A stretch of 64,000 bases of DNA, taken from NCBI GenBank assembly GCA_905178155.1, contig CAJINV010000005.1:8812903-8876902 (forward strand). Direction: 5' to 3'. Origin of the DNA: Amoebophrya sp. A120 (taxonomy: Eukaryota > Sar > Dinophyceae > Syndiniales > Amoebophryaceae). Below, in pieces: positions 46,601-58,000 of the stretch (position 1 is the first letter of the stretch; the number at the start of each line of letters is the position of its first letter). The translations under genes were made by a program, and so were the position numbers. The notes beneath the pieces are model-generated. The model searched no databases, had not been told where the DNA came from, and worked only from the letters and a program-made list of their open reading frames with translations.

Positions 46601-47939
46601 CTTCCCCTTGCCCTTGCCCCCACCTGATGTTGTTCCTTTGCTATTGTAGTCGATTCCAGCAGCTTTGTAGCCCTCAAATTTTTCGATTTTTTCCTGCACG
46701 GAAAGCAGGTGCTGATTCCCCGACACCCGGCTTCTCCTCACTTCTTCCACCATGTGGCTCCGCGGGTCGACAAAACCACCGCGATCTTGATGTTGCGCAT
46801 TATACACGACGGCCCCGTAGTTCATCTTGCCGTCCGTGGAGACGCCCGAAGTGGCTCGGCTAGGAACCTGGCTCGTTCGCTTTGACTGGGTCCGACCGGC
46901 CTCTAGTTGCGCGAAGGAGGGATTTTTCTGGACGGAGGGTGTTGAGAATGGGACGAGTGATGCAGTTTCTTCTTCATCGATCATCTCTGGAACTGTGACC
47001 GGGTGCTCATCATCCTGAGACATTTGGTGTAAAAACAATGCTTCTGCCGGATTGCTGCTCCTCCTTTGCGCCCCGTTGGAGCTTGTTGAGTATCCTGTGT
47101 AAAAACGTGGTCCCAGACTTGTCATGCTAAGCAGAAATGCGACACACTTTGCCCACCCTGTCCAAACGGCCCGAGACGACTTTTTGTCATGCAAAGCTGC
47201 AAGCCTAAAATGTTTCTCACGCGTAGAAGTAGCCCCAACACCATGAGGGCCATCTTCTCTATGCTGTCTGGCAGTTTGTTATGCTGTGCTGAAAAAACCA
47301 GTATAAGATGCTCGATCTGCGATGCGGTTTCACAAGGCTAATAAACATGATTTTTACACTACGAAACCGAGCTTATCATGCGCAAAAAGCGCATCTACAG
47401 ACAAAACTTGCTAAATAAATTGTCCAGCCAATAAATTCCCCTCTTGACTCTGGGGTCTTTCTACGTACTGGGGAGGACGTCATTTTATTCACACGGGATA
47501 CAGCAATTGACCCACCCCCTCGATTCGACGCCTTTGACGTTTTTCGGCTGGGGTTAGTGGACTCAGCCGGGCTACTAGAAAGAGGCGAATACGCCAGCGA
47601 TGTGGCTTTCGTTGCTCGGTGGCTGTAATCGTTTGTTGATACCCTATCACCATTGTCGTACCCACTGGGATACCGCTGGGCGAGGAGTTGCAGCGCTAAA
47701 GATCCGTCCTCGTGGTCCTCTTCAAACTGCTGCACTGTGTTCGCGTGCTTCTGCAGGTAGTGCTGTTTCGCTTCCTTCTCGATCAAAATCTGCACAGCGA
47801 GGGGAATAGAAGAGTCGTCGTCGTCGTCTTCGTCTTTCATATTATGAGTGTACTTGTTCATGTGGACGAGGTTATCGCTGCTAGTACCGTTACTATGCTG
47901 CGGTGCCCCGATGCTAGATCGGGAGGTAGATCGTGGCAT
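34644..47939 (-). CDS. Unconventional myosin heavy chain (~2,100 aa, 27 exons)
   Basis: ATG at 47939, TAG at 34644-34646. The N-terminal ~400 residues are low-complexity, with a Gln tract (46330-46360) and an Asn-Ala repeat (46414-46452). An SH3-like segment (KYVWVPHKDLVYTVGY) follows. Motor motifs in order: YTQAGDNVLISMNPYKA, P-loop LLISGESGAGKTE (~44163-44202), switch I NNNSSRFGKWIELSF (~43905-43950), switch II IGILDIAGFE (~42245-42275), LNEE/HYAGVITYDATGWMEKN, actin-binding HFIRCIKPND (~40665-40695), converter IKIRQLGYP, and an IQ-like helix IQSWWRMCLVKRKYKAF (~39500-39560). The tail is coiled coil with disordered stretches and ends KRGCCACC, a possible palmitoylation cluster. Inserts enlarge loops near 42600 and 43330. 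It should be an actin-based motor; class not assignable by eye. Twenty-six introners make up just over half of the gene, and all are compatible with in-frame removal. Confidence 0.95.
34735..34965. mobile_element. Introner, family A, myosin
   Basis: TATGCATTGC and GCAATGCATA ends with diverged inner repeat (ATGTCTGAGTCTGG); duplication about GTCC/ATCC. Confidence 0.85.
35056..35285. mobile_element. Introner, family D, myosin
   Basis: TATCCCAGCAAACAACTGTT at left, ACAGTTTTTTCTTGCGATA at right; duplication TTTCC. Confidence 0.85.
35389..35671. mobile_element. Introner, family F, myosin
   Basis: TATCCTATGTAAAAACGTCC and GGACGTTTTTACACAGGATA ends; duplication CCGCG. Confidence 0.9.
35717..35971. 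mobile_element. Introner, family A, myosin
   Basis: TATCAAATGC and ACATTTGATA ends; left inner repeat altered (ATCCCTGGATGTCTGG); duplication GTGCA. Confidence 0.9.
36009..36270. mobile_element. Introner, family A, myosin
   Basis: TATCAAAAGTAAAAATGTCT and ACATTTGATA ends; duplication TCTGG. Only a 37-nt exon separates it from the previous element. Confidence 0.95.
36550..36873. mobile_element. Introner, family E, myosin
   Basis: TATTACAATGAAAAATGCCC then CCTCCCCATATC at left, GATATGGGGTGGGGGC...CACTTTGATA at right; duplication CGCGC. Confidence 0.9.
36956..37212. mobile_element. Introner, family A, myosin
   Basis: TATGCATTGC and GCAATCCATA ends; duplication ACGC(C). Confidence 0.9.
37436..37652. 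mobile_element. Introner, family G, myosin
   Basis: TATGGCGCTCTCAACTGTCA at left, ACATTTGAGAGCGCCATA at right; duplication ACGAG. Confidence 0.9.
37785..38018. mobile_element. Introner, family D, myosin
   Basis: TATGCAAGAAAAAAACTGTG at left, CACAGTTTTATTTTTCCTGGATA (last 23 bases) at right; duplication TCCTG/TCATG. Confidence 0.85.
38288..38522. mobile_element. Introner, family C, myosin
   Basis: TATGAGAGTGCACAGGACCA at left, GTTGTGCACTCTCATA at right; duplication about TTTCT/CTTCT. Confidence 0.85.
38591..38859. mobile_element. Introner, family A, myosin
   Basis: TATCAAATGCAAATATGTCT and GCACTTGATA ends; duplication CCGCT. Right inner repeat carries extra bases (CCCAGAGGACATAATT). Confidence 0.9.
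38920..39046. mobile_element. Short introner (127 bp), family B, myosin
   Basis: TATGCACTGCAAAAGCATCG at left, CGATACTTTTGCTCTGAATA at right; duplication GATCA. The smallest complete copy here: the right internal motif before the terminal repeat is missing. Confidence 0.9.
39153..39414. mobile_element. Introner, family A, myosin
   Basis: TATCAAATGTAAAAATGTCT and ACATTTGATA; duplication GAAAC. A reference-like copy of family A. Confidence 0.95.
40026..40350. mobile_element. Introner, family E, myosin
   Basis: TATCGAAATGAAAAATCCCC then CCTCCCCATATC at left, ATATGGTGAGGGAGAA...CTTACGATA at right; duplication TGGGG/TCGGG. Confidence 0.9.
40389..40597. mobile_element. Introner, family D, myosin
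   Basis: TATCGCAAGAAAAAACTGTT and AACAGTTTTTTCTTATGATA; duplication CAATG. The 38-nt exon 40351-40388 is flanked by introners on both sides. Confidence 0.95.
40898..41150. mobile_element. Introner, family A, myosin
   Basis: TATCAAATGTAAAAATGTCT and ACACTTGATA; duplication CCCCG. Confidence 0.95.
41555..41832. mobile_element. Introner, family A, myosin
   Basis: TATCAAATGCAAATATCCCT at left, GCATTTGATA at right; both inner repeats diverged; duplication ACTGA. Confidence 0.9.
41882..42208. mobile_element. Introner, family E, myosin
   Basis: TATTGTGAGGAAAAATTCCC then CCTCCCCATAT at left, ATATGGGGAGGCAAGA...TTTTGATA at right; duplication ACTGC. At 327 bp it is among the longest of the short elements. 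Confidence 0.9.
42679..42882. mobile_element. Introner, family D, myosin
   Basis: TATCCAAGAAAAAAATTGTG and CACAGTTTTTTTCTTGCATA; duplication TCACG. Confidence 0.9.
43038..43302. mobile_element. Introner, family A, myosin
   Basis: TATCAAATGC at left, GCAATCCATA at right; duplication TGTTT. Confidence 0.9.
43445..43726. mobile_element. Introner, family A, myosin
   Basis: TATGGATTGCAAATGTGTCT at left, GCACTTGATA at right; duplication AGCT. Confidence 0.9.
44206..44521. mobile_element. Introner, family I (only copy seen), beside the myosin P-loop
   Basis: TATGGAAGCGTCAGGATCGA then AATCG at left, inverted as CGATTTCGATCCTGACACTC then CCATA at right; duplication GCTTG. Removal joins NKNQA directly to LLISGESGAGKT. 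Confidence 0.9.
44587..44848. mobile_element. Chimeric-ended introner (family A inner repeat, B-type right tip), myosin
   Basis: Left tip TATCAAATGC is family A; right tip GCACAGGATA is the usual tip of family B. Inner repeats are degraded A type (ATGTCTGGATCTGG / CCAGACCGAGACAT); duplication GGCAG. Confidence 0.9.
45386..45641. mobile_element. Introner, family A, myosin
   Basis: TATCAAATGC at left, GCAATGCATA at right; duplication AAGCA. Confidence 0.9.
45742..46028. mobile_element. Introner, family F, myosin
   Basis: TATCATTTGCAAAAACGTCC at left, GGACGTTTTTACTCAGAATA at right; duplication CTGGT. Confidence 0.9.
47091..47500. mobile_element. Long introner (410 bp), family F, myosin
   Basis: TATCCTGTGTAAAAACGTGG at left, ACACGGGATA at right. 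Apart from the giant element, it is the longest here. The right inner repeat is diverged, and no target duplication is visible. Confidence 0.75.
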
Positions 47940-49054
47940 CGTCCTCGTTGAATGTGCTATAACAAATTCAGCAAAAATCTAAAGGTGTTTCAACTTTAGG
48001 AAAAGGAAAATAAACCAGGCTCCTGTGAGCGGAGAAGAGAACTTTGCTGCAGCAAAGCAGGATGTTCTTTGGAGGATTGTAACTGTCTCTAGTGTCTAAA
48101 GAAATCAATCATGAATTCAGTCTAGCAACTTGGTGATATCAAATTAGAAGTCATTTTCAAGTGAGAGTAGCCTCGATGAGGGGCCAAAACACTGCCAAGA
48201 TGAAAAAGAAAATTATACGCATCGGATTTACAAGATTCGAAAAAAGTCTAAATAGAAATGGTGCAAGCAATATCGTAAAAAGCCAGCAAACCCTAATTCG
48301 CTTTCGCCATTGCACCGACGTCAAATTTTTGGCACCACCAGACACCGCATCGACGGCACCATGTTTGCTTTGTCCAGCATACTCAAACCGAATGGTGCGG
48401 ATAGAGAGGAAGACATGCGTTTTGGTGTTCGCAACCGATCATGTTGATGGAGGACAACCCCTCTTTGAGTTTGTCTTGACATGACAGCATGCATGCTGGA
48501 TCTTGGAAAATGTCTCTATTACCGAATGAGCCAGCGATTATGGAAGTTTTGGTTTTCTACTTAAACAGCCAAAGAAATATACTCGAAAAAGACAGATGCG
48601 CTGGGAGGAGGTTTTTCAACCGAACAAGAGAAGGAACTTCACTGAAATCAATGCACCGTCACCGAAACCTCCAGGTACTACAGTGTATGAGGATAAAGTG
48701 CTCGATTCTTGCTACGGATAGAGCCGATCTGCTTGTTAGGATACTTTGAACAACAAAGCACGCCGCACATGCAACGTCCAGTATCGTGCCCGCGGGCAAC
48801 GTGATCGGCCATCCTTCCTGGTGGCGTTCTTACTTTTCTTACCTGTGACAGCGTAGTGCCCACTTCTTAAACAACATACTGCTGATTCATTCTGGCGAAG
48901 AATTCAAAATCGAAAAAATCTCAAGAAACATAATATACAAGAAACAAAGGCGTGATGTATTTTGTAGTACTGCAGCGAAAGTTCTTCTATGCGAAAAAAA
49001 AAGTCCTAAATTAATGTACACGCGATCCAATCCTCCTCCTCGTCCATACTCTAA
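47940..49054. other. Intergenic; one doubtful hydrophobic minus-strand frame
   Basis: A minus frame of about 90 codons ending at 48157 contains two hydrophobic stretches (VCWLFTILLAPFLFRLF and IIFFFILAVFWPLIEATL) preceded by FLSIRTIRFEYAGQSKHG. It lacks a convincing ATG or acceptor and could be a terminal exon or chance. Nothing else is recognised. Confidence 0.35.
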
Positions 49055-52000
49055 TTAAACCCGAGCCAAAAACCACTCCCGCCACATATCGTTTGAAAAG
49101 TACATGAACAAAACGTCCGGAAAAATATTTTCAAACCTGGAAAGAAAATATTGCGCCCCGGGCACAATCCCGAACGCGTCCGGGATCAAGTCCGGAAGGC
49201 ACCCACCCACGAAGAACTGCAGCGGGCTGCAGGAAACTTGTCGGTAAATCAACGGGTTCTTGCAGGTTGGATAGAGAAGATCTTCTTCGTCTTCTCCTGA
49301 CGAGGTAGTTGCTCCACTTGGTGTTCTCGCTGAAAAGGCCGCGTTATAATTCGGTGCAGTCAACTCCGTCATGGTAGCGGTGCTGTAGTCTCCAAACATG
49401 AATCGTTGCACCTCTAGCTGCTTCGCGATTTCGTAGTCCTCGGGGTTGATAAACTCCAGGCTGTAAAACGGGTTTTTAGTGTAGTCGTAGAATTCCTCCT
49501 GGTAGTCGAATAATGCATCGCTACTTCCATCTCGTCCTTCCGGTGCTTGTGAACTAGCGGCCCCACCTGTTGTGCTATCGTACATCGCGTGTCGCATCTG
49601 CATCCGCCGGGCTCGGTTTAGGAGCAGACTGGTGGATTCGTAGTTACTGTTGAATGAAAAACTGCTATTATCCGACACATCCTTCCTCCCGGTTATTAAA
49701 CTCCAAAACCGGTTCGCGACCCGTTGCGTCCTCCCCCTTTGCGCCGCCGTTTTCACTTCGTTTTTCCTCTTTATCATCAGCACATTTTTCCGCATCTCTA
49801 TGAAAGTGCACAGCTCCCCCTCCCCCTCATTTGTATTGCATGAACAGCAATACAAGCGTCAGCATGAATACACGTTTTGCACGACAAATTTGAAAAGGAA
49901 TGTAGTACTATTTGGGCCGCTTCCAGAACTTGTCATGCAAACAATGCCAAGAGCCGAGGTGTTGTAAATTAGATATTTTGCATGACAAATGAGGGCGAAG
50001 GCAAGTTGTGCACTGTCATAGTCTCTTTCGCCCGTTTACTTGCGGCGGCGGTGCTGTAGTCTCGGAAGAGGAGGCATCAAATGCGAAAGTGTCTGGGTCT
50101 GGAAGATTGCTAGGTTTGTCATGCAGGTTTTCCATGACCCACGCGGTCTGGCATGCACGGCCTAGCATGACAGGTTCTGTGAGATCTCTATCATGCCTTT
50201 TCTGCATGAGAAACTGCCTCTAAATTTGTGCAAAAGTGGACCTCTCTTGGTAATCATGCAACACAAATTTTTCCACGATCGAGATGTAGCATGACAAGTT
50301 ACACTCTTCCAGACCCAGACGCTTTTGCAATCCATAGAAGGCCGGTGGAGGAGGAAAATCTACTCGATGCTGTTGATGGTGTGGAAATGAAGGAAAAAGT
50401 TTCCACCGCAAACAGTAAAAAGATCAACACCGAGAAGTAGAGGAAGACTTTGAAGAAGCTCGTCCAAGCCTGGAAACTCTGGTCGGATAACTGCCCAATT
50501 TCTTCCTCCGCGTCAAGGGTTGTACGGGTCATGTGAAGAGGACTTCCAACATGATCCTCGCGTTCTTTCAAATCCGCCGGCCGAAGCCTCTCGATCTTCG
50601 CTGCCTGCTCCTGCTCATCTACCGTTGGAGAATGTTGCTGTTCCTTGAAGCTGCGGTTTCTCGCTGTCAAACTGCCGCTTTGGCTGCCACTCTCTTTATT
50701 TTGCGCATCGTTCGCCGGAGCAGCATTGGCTGAGTTTCGAAGATCTACATCTTCCTCCTCCCCGATAGAATCCACATCTTCCCGGGTAGTAGTAGAAGTT
50801 GCCTCCCGATGTAAATTATCGTGCAACTCTTTCAGCGCTTGCAGCTTTTGAGTCGTGCCTCGTGGCCGTTTATTTCCGCCAACAGCAGCATTTCCTGCTC
50901 CCGAAGAGGACTGCCTGATTTCGGGCAAAACCAACAGCATATTCTCCTCGTACCCGTCTCCCTGTGCAGCCGAAAATAAATTGCTTGATCTCCTCGACGA
51001 CAATCTCGTGTAGCTGTCCTTCTGCATCGCCTCATGCAGTAATTTCAGCGCCGCAATGTTCTGCGACGTTCCCTTCGCGCGGTAGGACATGTCATTTTCT
51101 GTCTCTGTTAATCGCACCACCAAATCCGGAACTCCGTTGTTCGGAGACTTTTTAAAAGTAGCCGGATCGTCGAAAACGGAGGCGAAAAGTTCTCTTGAGT
51201 GCTGGAGCTTCTCTTTGTATTTTTGCTGAAACGGCTGTAGGGCAGAAGCAGAAGGGGCAGAATGTTGAGCAGCTGGCGCAACAACTCCACCAGACGGCCC
51301 CACTGGAGCTCGTCCACTCTGTCGTGTAGCTGCTGCGGCTGTAGTCGTTCGATCCTGCTGTAACAGAGGTTGTCCTTCCTGGCTGTTCCTATCTTCTAGA
51401 TAAGTTGAATACAGCCTACTTCCACGACTGCTCTCCTCGTTGTTCTCGATTGTGAACTCCGGGACAATTCGGTAGTAGTGACCATTCTTGCCACCTGCTC
51501 CGGGTGAAGTGACAGTAGCGACCCCATTTATCCCTGTCGTCCTTGTCGGCCAGTCCAAAACAGAGCTCCCCCGATTGGTTTTCACCGATCTACCAGCACC
51601 CACGACTGTAGAAGAAGCAGGAACAGGACCACCGCGTTCTTTATTTCTTCCCTCCTTCACCGTCGGACTTCTGCCCCGCAAGTGGAGAAAGTTTTCGTAC
51701 TCCAACCCTTCATCATCATCCTGAAACAAGGGTAACAACGAATTCTGCTGGTTCAACATCGGAGGAGCGGTAGTTGTTGTACCTGCTCCAGTTCCATTAT
51801 ACGCAAATAGTAAATCATTGTCTCCTCGCTTTCTGTCGATCGAAAATCGTTCGTCCCGTGCTAAGGATTTCTGCAATTGCCTGTTGTAATACCGGCTGTC
51901 TAGTCCTCGGTTGTAATTGATGTTCAAATGGTCATCTTCACCCTGTTGGTCCGCCATCGCTAAAAAATTCCGCTGGGTCTGCTCGTTCTCGAACTCCAGC

Positions 52001-55000
52001 AACCGCGCGGAATTTATCTGTTGGTTCACCGCGTCGTCGACACAGTAATTTGAAGATTGATCATGTTCCTGCATCTCGTACGTGTTTCCCATGTCTTCAC
52101 TCGGCATCCCGCGCTCCAAATCTAGGTAGGAAAACCCCCTTTCCAAATCAAACACGAACGTATCATACAGCCGATTCGCAATCCCCCGGACAAAGATGTC
52201 GCTCCTGCCGCCGCCGGTGGTAGTCGCGGCGTCTTCCAAAGCAAGCTTCACCGATTTGGTGACTAATTCGCCGATCGCGACAATGCGGAAATCTTGCTCC
52301 GGGCTGTTCGAAGTCCGACCGGTTGGAACTGTAGCATTTGTCATGCCGGTGATGCCTGTACCCAAGTTGCTGGAACTTTTCGCAGCTTGTTGGTACTTCA
52401 ACAGCCATCCAGGTAGGGGAAGGGAAGCGGAATTCTTACCAGAACTAGGGGCTGTGGTTCTCGATGATACCAACTGTCTCGAGCTCAATTGCGAGCGCAT
52501 AGACTCCAATTTCTTTGTGCGCGCTTTCATGGACATGGCGTGGGTTCGGTCAATGTTGTGTCCGTCGAAGATCTCTTCCAAATCCAAGTCAATCGCAAGT
52601 TTCGCTTTTTCCACCACCTCTGGACTGATAAAATCGTCCTGCTTTTGGGTTTGCTGCTCCGCCGGCTTTTGGTTCTGGGAGAACCTGCTTGTTTGTACCG
52701 TTGGAGACCCGGAGCGGGAATGCGGCTTCGTTCCAGCATTTCCATTTGACGTTTTCCTATGCCACGCCGTGAAAGCTTCCTCCGCCGCGTTTTGAATACA
52801 AAACCGGACGGATTCGCGAACTTGGGTCTCTACCTTCTGCCGCTCCTGATCGGTAAGGGATTTTCTGTTGTTCACAAAAGTGGACCTCCGGCCAAGGAAA
52901 TCGTCGAGAAACATGGTGGATCTTTGTCTCACCGTAGCTGCGGGGCCCAGTATTAAAGAGTGAGAGGTGGAGGAAGAAGTTGTGGAAAATTTCTTGCTAG
53001 AGGCGTGTTTTCTACTGCTGCTCGTCTCGGTGTGTCTTTGATGTTCGGCGGAGTTGGTTGATGTACTTTTTGCAGATAATTCAACGTCGACGTCTTGTTG
53101 TTCAAGTCCCGATTGTTCTACCTCGGTAGTACTCGGTTTAATATTCGCAGATGTTCTTCTATCCTCCCCTTTCATGAACTTATCCAACTGCTTCAAAACG
53201 TGATCCACTTCTTCCAACTTCTTGTCCATTTTCGCAACAGCTTCTTGGGAAGAGTTTTTTTCCTGCTTTATTTCCTGCTGTTGGGCAAACGTCAGGTCCT
53301 TTTCAGCACTCTTCTCTGACGTCGTCGTCGTTTCCTGTTCATCCCGCATGACAGAGACATTTGATATCTCCGCAGGCGGGGGCGCCATTGATGACATTCT
53401 GTCCACCGCAACATCCGCGATTTTCAGTAATCGCTCCATGACCTGTGCCGCCATGTCGCTACTCGGCAGGTAATTTGCCAGCGTGCGGTGAATAACCCTT
53501 TCCAATTCCGCGGGGTTGGGACCGACGGCGATCTGCTGGATGAGTTGCTGGTTTTCCTGTCTTTGGGGGAGTGGCGTAGTTGGGGTTGCGCTTGTTTTTC
53601 CTACCTCTGCAAGAGCTTGTTGCTCGTCCGAACTCTTCGAACTCTCCGCAGGACCAGCCGCTGCTTGGTTCCCTTGTTTCCCACCCCCCGGCTGCGGAAG
53701 CGGCACGCCGGCAATCGCGGCGAAGTGCTGCAAGACCTTGTCTGCCTGCTCCGGCGACAAAATCGCTAAAACGATGTCCAGCTCGTCTTTCAAAGATTCC
53801 AAATCCATCCGTCCCTTATCAAATGCAAAAATGTCAGGGCCTGGAAACTTGTAATGCTAAAAGTGAATGATAGACGCGCCACAGTACGCAGCTACGTATG
53901 ACAAACTTTGTGGCTGCCATGTCTTACGTATTCCGCATGGCAAACTGCCTTTTCGCGTGACAGTTAAGAGGGCTCTTTCGTGCCTATGCAACACAGATTC
54001 TCGAGTCATGCCAGACAAGCATGACAAACTTGCATCCTTCCAGACCCAGACATTTTTGCACTTGATATCCCTGGCCCGCAAGCGACAGTCGGTCTTGCGC
54101 TTTCGCGAACGCTTTGTCGACCTCGTCTAAAGCGGTGTCCGCGATGTCCTTGGGAACTTCGTGTAGCGTTGTCCGCAACACGTCGATAATTTGACTCACG
54201 TGCTCCTCCGGGGTTAACGGGTCGAAGAATGTTACATCGTCCTCTTGCGGTGGTTTGCTGTTTATTTCCGGTAGTTGTCCAGCATGACCACCCAGAGGTT
54301 TATTTTGTACGACCATATTCGTTCTCGACTCCTGCGCTGGCGAACTAGGGCCGCTTTTTGCGTCGACGAAGAGGGAAGGGAAGGAACTTGTATTGCTGGC
54401 GTTACTAGTATCCCCAACAAGAGGAATCGCTGCTCCCAAAGGTGTTTTTTCCTGTCGTCGCGGCGTGGACAGTAAGCTAGTCGTCTGCGCGTCGGTCGAA
54501 ATACCGTCCGCATCGTAGTTGTCAACATCATCTTGGATTCGTTCTAAGAAGAGATTTTCCTCTTCTTCATTCTCCACCAGTTCCGACACCAGCTTTTCCA
54601 TGCGTTCCGCGGACTGAATCAACCTCAATTGTGAAGGGCTGTCCACAATCTGTGCCGCGGACGCGGAGGACACGCTCGGACTGCTCGGGTTGGTGTTGTT
54701 CGCGAGATCGAACCCGCCAAATGCTTCCCGTGGCCGGCCGGATTCGGGCACGCCGGCTTTTGTCATCTCGGAATTCACGATCGATTTCCGCTTTTTCGTT
54801 GCGCCATTGAGCGACGTGCCACTCCCCTGTCCCCTTGATTCCCTGGCGAGTTTCGTCGCGCCCTCCAGCGCGATTAGACTGCCCATGCGGGATTTCAGCC
54901 GTTTCAGATGAAAAGCGGACGTGTGGGAGGCCTGCCTGCCCTCGGAGGTTGCGGCGGGGTCAGTTTCTTCAGGCACGATCGGAGCTTGTGGTTGGTGGGC

Positions 55001-58000
55001 GATGACGTTGGTCACCTCTTGTTGCTGGGAGGGAGTAGCGGATGATGAAGATCCACCAGCACCCCCGCCGATTGATGTTGCAACTGGCTTTTTACTTTGG
55101 TCCTGCACAGGCGGCATCGCTTTGTTTTCGCTTGACAAGGTGCTCTTGACCCCCCGGGGAACGGAGGAGGACTTCGGCTTGATACTACTCCCTTGAGCCG
55201 CCACCTGCCGCTTCGAAGCGGAGATGTTCGGGGAGGGCTGGCGGCTGTTGGTCAAGCTGGAAGTTGTAATGGGCTTCGCTTTCGAACGTATCACCGGCGA
55301 GGCTTGCCTACTACTCGTGCTCCTGCTGTTGACAGCGGCACTCGTACTGCGGGCCTTCTTCGAGGTAGAAGAGGAACTGCTTGCGGACCGGCTAAGTGGA
55401 GGAGAAATATTGCCAGTTGCTGCGCTGTTCATTCCACCGGGTTTATTTGCAGCTATTGACTTATTTACCACCCCATCCTTGTGAAATACCGAAGCCGGGG
55501 AAGTCGGCCTGGTATGCGGCGCGCTTGTCCGACTGTGAATGCTTTGCGCCGTCGTTCTGGTTGAACTAGGCGCAGTCATTGCGGTGTTGGGGAGCTGGAC
55601 TAAATCCATCGAAGTTGTCCTTGCTGCAGCGGTATACTCCCCCTGCACTAAGGAGCTGCCACGGTCATTTGGTCGGTTCGGGTTCTGAAGGTTCGGCGCG
55701 GAACACTTACCCACTTGTGGTACAGCAACCACGCCAGCGGCTTTCTCGCGTGTAGTTCCCGCCGCGTTTATTCCAGGCGAGGACCGAGACCGCTGCTGCT
55801 CTTGCTTGAAAGTCTCTTCGTCTGCTTTTTGCTGCTTAATCGCATCCACGAGTTCCGTGCCGCGGCCGGGCAAATTTGACGCCATGTACTTTTCCACTTC
55901 CATTTTCGGTTCCGCCGTGTAGCCCTGCTGGATAAAAGTGTTGCGAACAAGGTCGTCGCTCTCGTAATCATCTGCATCTTGTCCACGACCAGCAGATGCC
56001 TCGCCCCCGGAAGAGCCGCGGAGTCCTGACTCCACATACCCCTCTATCGACATCCGCGGCATGCCCGAATACCCGTCCTGCACGACGGAATTATTCTTCG
56101 AATTAGTGGCGTTGGTCCCGATAGAAGAGCCTCGCTCTCGCAGTCCCGATTCCACATACCCTTCCACCGACATCCGCGGCATGCCACTGTACTCGTCCTG
56201 CACGATGGAGTTGCTGTTTGACCCCGATCGGGTTTTTTGCGACCTAGAATTCTCACCACTAGTCGTTCCTCTCCCACCCCTTGCCGCGGGCGAAAGTGAT
56301 ACATCGGGGGACGAATTTTCGAGACCATTTGTCATGCCGGAGGGGGACTGGATAAATTGTTTCTGTTGCGACTCCTGCGTTTTCACTGGCGTTGGCGGCA
56401 CAGTAGGGTTAGCAGTTGGCTTGATGTTTCCCAACGCCGTTGAGACATTCGACGTCGTGCTGACCCCCGACCGCGCAAAGCCGTACACCATATTCTGCTG
56501 CTCCTTCTTCTTGCGCGGGACGGGAACAGTGATGGAAGTCACCGGTGCTGTCGTCGAAGAAACTTCAGCTCCTCCTGTGCTAGTCGGTGCTGGCACGGGC
56601 CCATCTTCTTCTTCTTGCTCAGCGGGACTGTACGTTTCCGCAGCCTTTGCCTTGTCCGGCACACCAGCTGGTGGAAGCGTAGGAGGTGCAGCCGCCGGAG
56701 CAGTCCTTTCAATCTCGACAAAAGCCTCGTAACTGGCGCTCGTGCGGGAAACTTTCGGTTTTACCATGTACTCCCCTTGCACCATTGTCGTGGGCATCTG
56801 CCTCGTCGCGGAAACAGAAGTAGGACCACCCCCAGGGCTTCTCGCAGTAGACGTGGCACCAGGCTGCATGCCACGCCCTCTAATCGCCACGGGCACTTTG
56901 GAGGAGGTGGTCACTGCTTTTGCTTTCGTTTTCGCCGGGGCGGTAGCGGACCGAGAAAAAGTAACCACACCCGGTCGAGTACTCGTCGTTGTACTTGGTG
57001 TAGCAGTTGTAGTTGTACTAGCCGCTGCTGTACTGGCACCACCTCCTCCACCCGGTGGCCGGGCGCTTTTCGGCGTGACGAAAGAAACCTTTCTCTGAGT
57101 AGACGAGGACGGGGCGTTGGGAGATGAAGCTGCTGCCGCACGCTGTTGCGGAGGAGGAGATGCCGGCTTTGGAACGACGGATTGCGAAGGTTTTTTGATG
57201 GCTGCTGGCGACCCAGTAGTTGCAGCATGGCTCGCCACATTGTCCTCTTCGTTCATCAAATTCTCATAAGAATCCGGAAACAACACGGGAATCTCTTCCA
57301 CTGCTTCTACTTGCTCCACGTTGGGTGGTGCTGAAAACAATTTCTCCTCCACATTCTCCACCTTCCGTTGCGGCTTGCTCGGGTCCTTATGAAGGACCGC
57401 CCGTTTCAGTCTGGGTGGAACACTGCCAGCCTGCTTGTTCGCCATAACTCCCGGGTGAATTTTCAAGGGCTCGCGCGGCCGTCGTGCCGCGTCCGAATCG
57501 TGGTGGGCTCTGGGGCTTTGTGGCGGAGTCGAACCCGTTGCGCCGACGCCTTTCTTCCGCGGAGGTTGCGGGGCGCCGGAAACGAAAATGACGCCGCCAG
57601 GTGCGTTTTTCCCCTTTTCCTTTGGAATCAACGGCCCGAGGCCCACGTCTGACTGGAACCACGTCTTGGGTGGCATATTGGAGGCGGAAGACCCCGTCGG
57701 CTGCATGGCCTGCCCGATACCGCGGGAGGATAAAGAGCCCTGCTCTAGCGGGGTAAGGCGGTCCCTGTAAAGAAAGTTGTTGTTGTGCGGGGACGCAGTT
57801 TTATTGAGGTCTAGACGTCGAAGCCCAGGTGAAGATGCTGTTCCTCGGATGTCCAGGGTCGTGTCGCGATCGTCTTTGTGTAGTTGTGCTGTCAACTTCT
57901 GCGCAGCAGTAGTTCTTGCACCTCCGGTCTTCTGTGCCTCTTCTAGTACCTCGTCTTCCTGATTCAAGTTCAAGGAACTCGGGGGGAAATTATACAGAGC

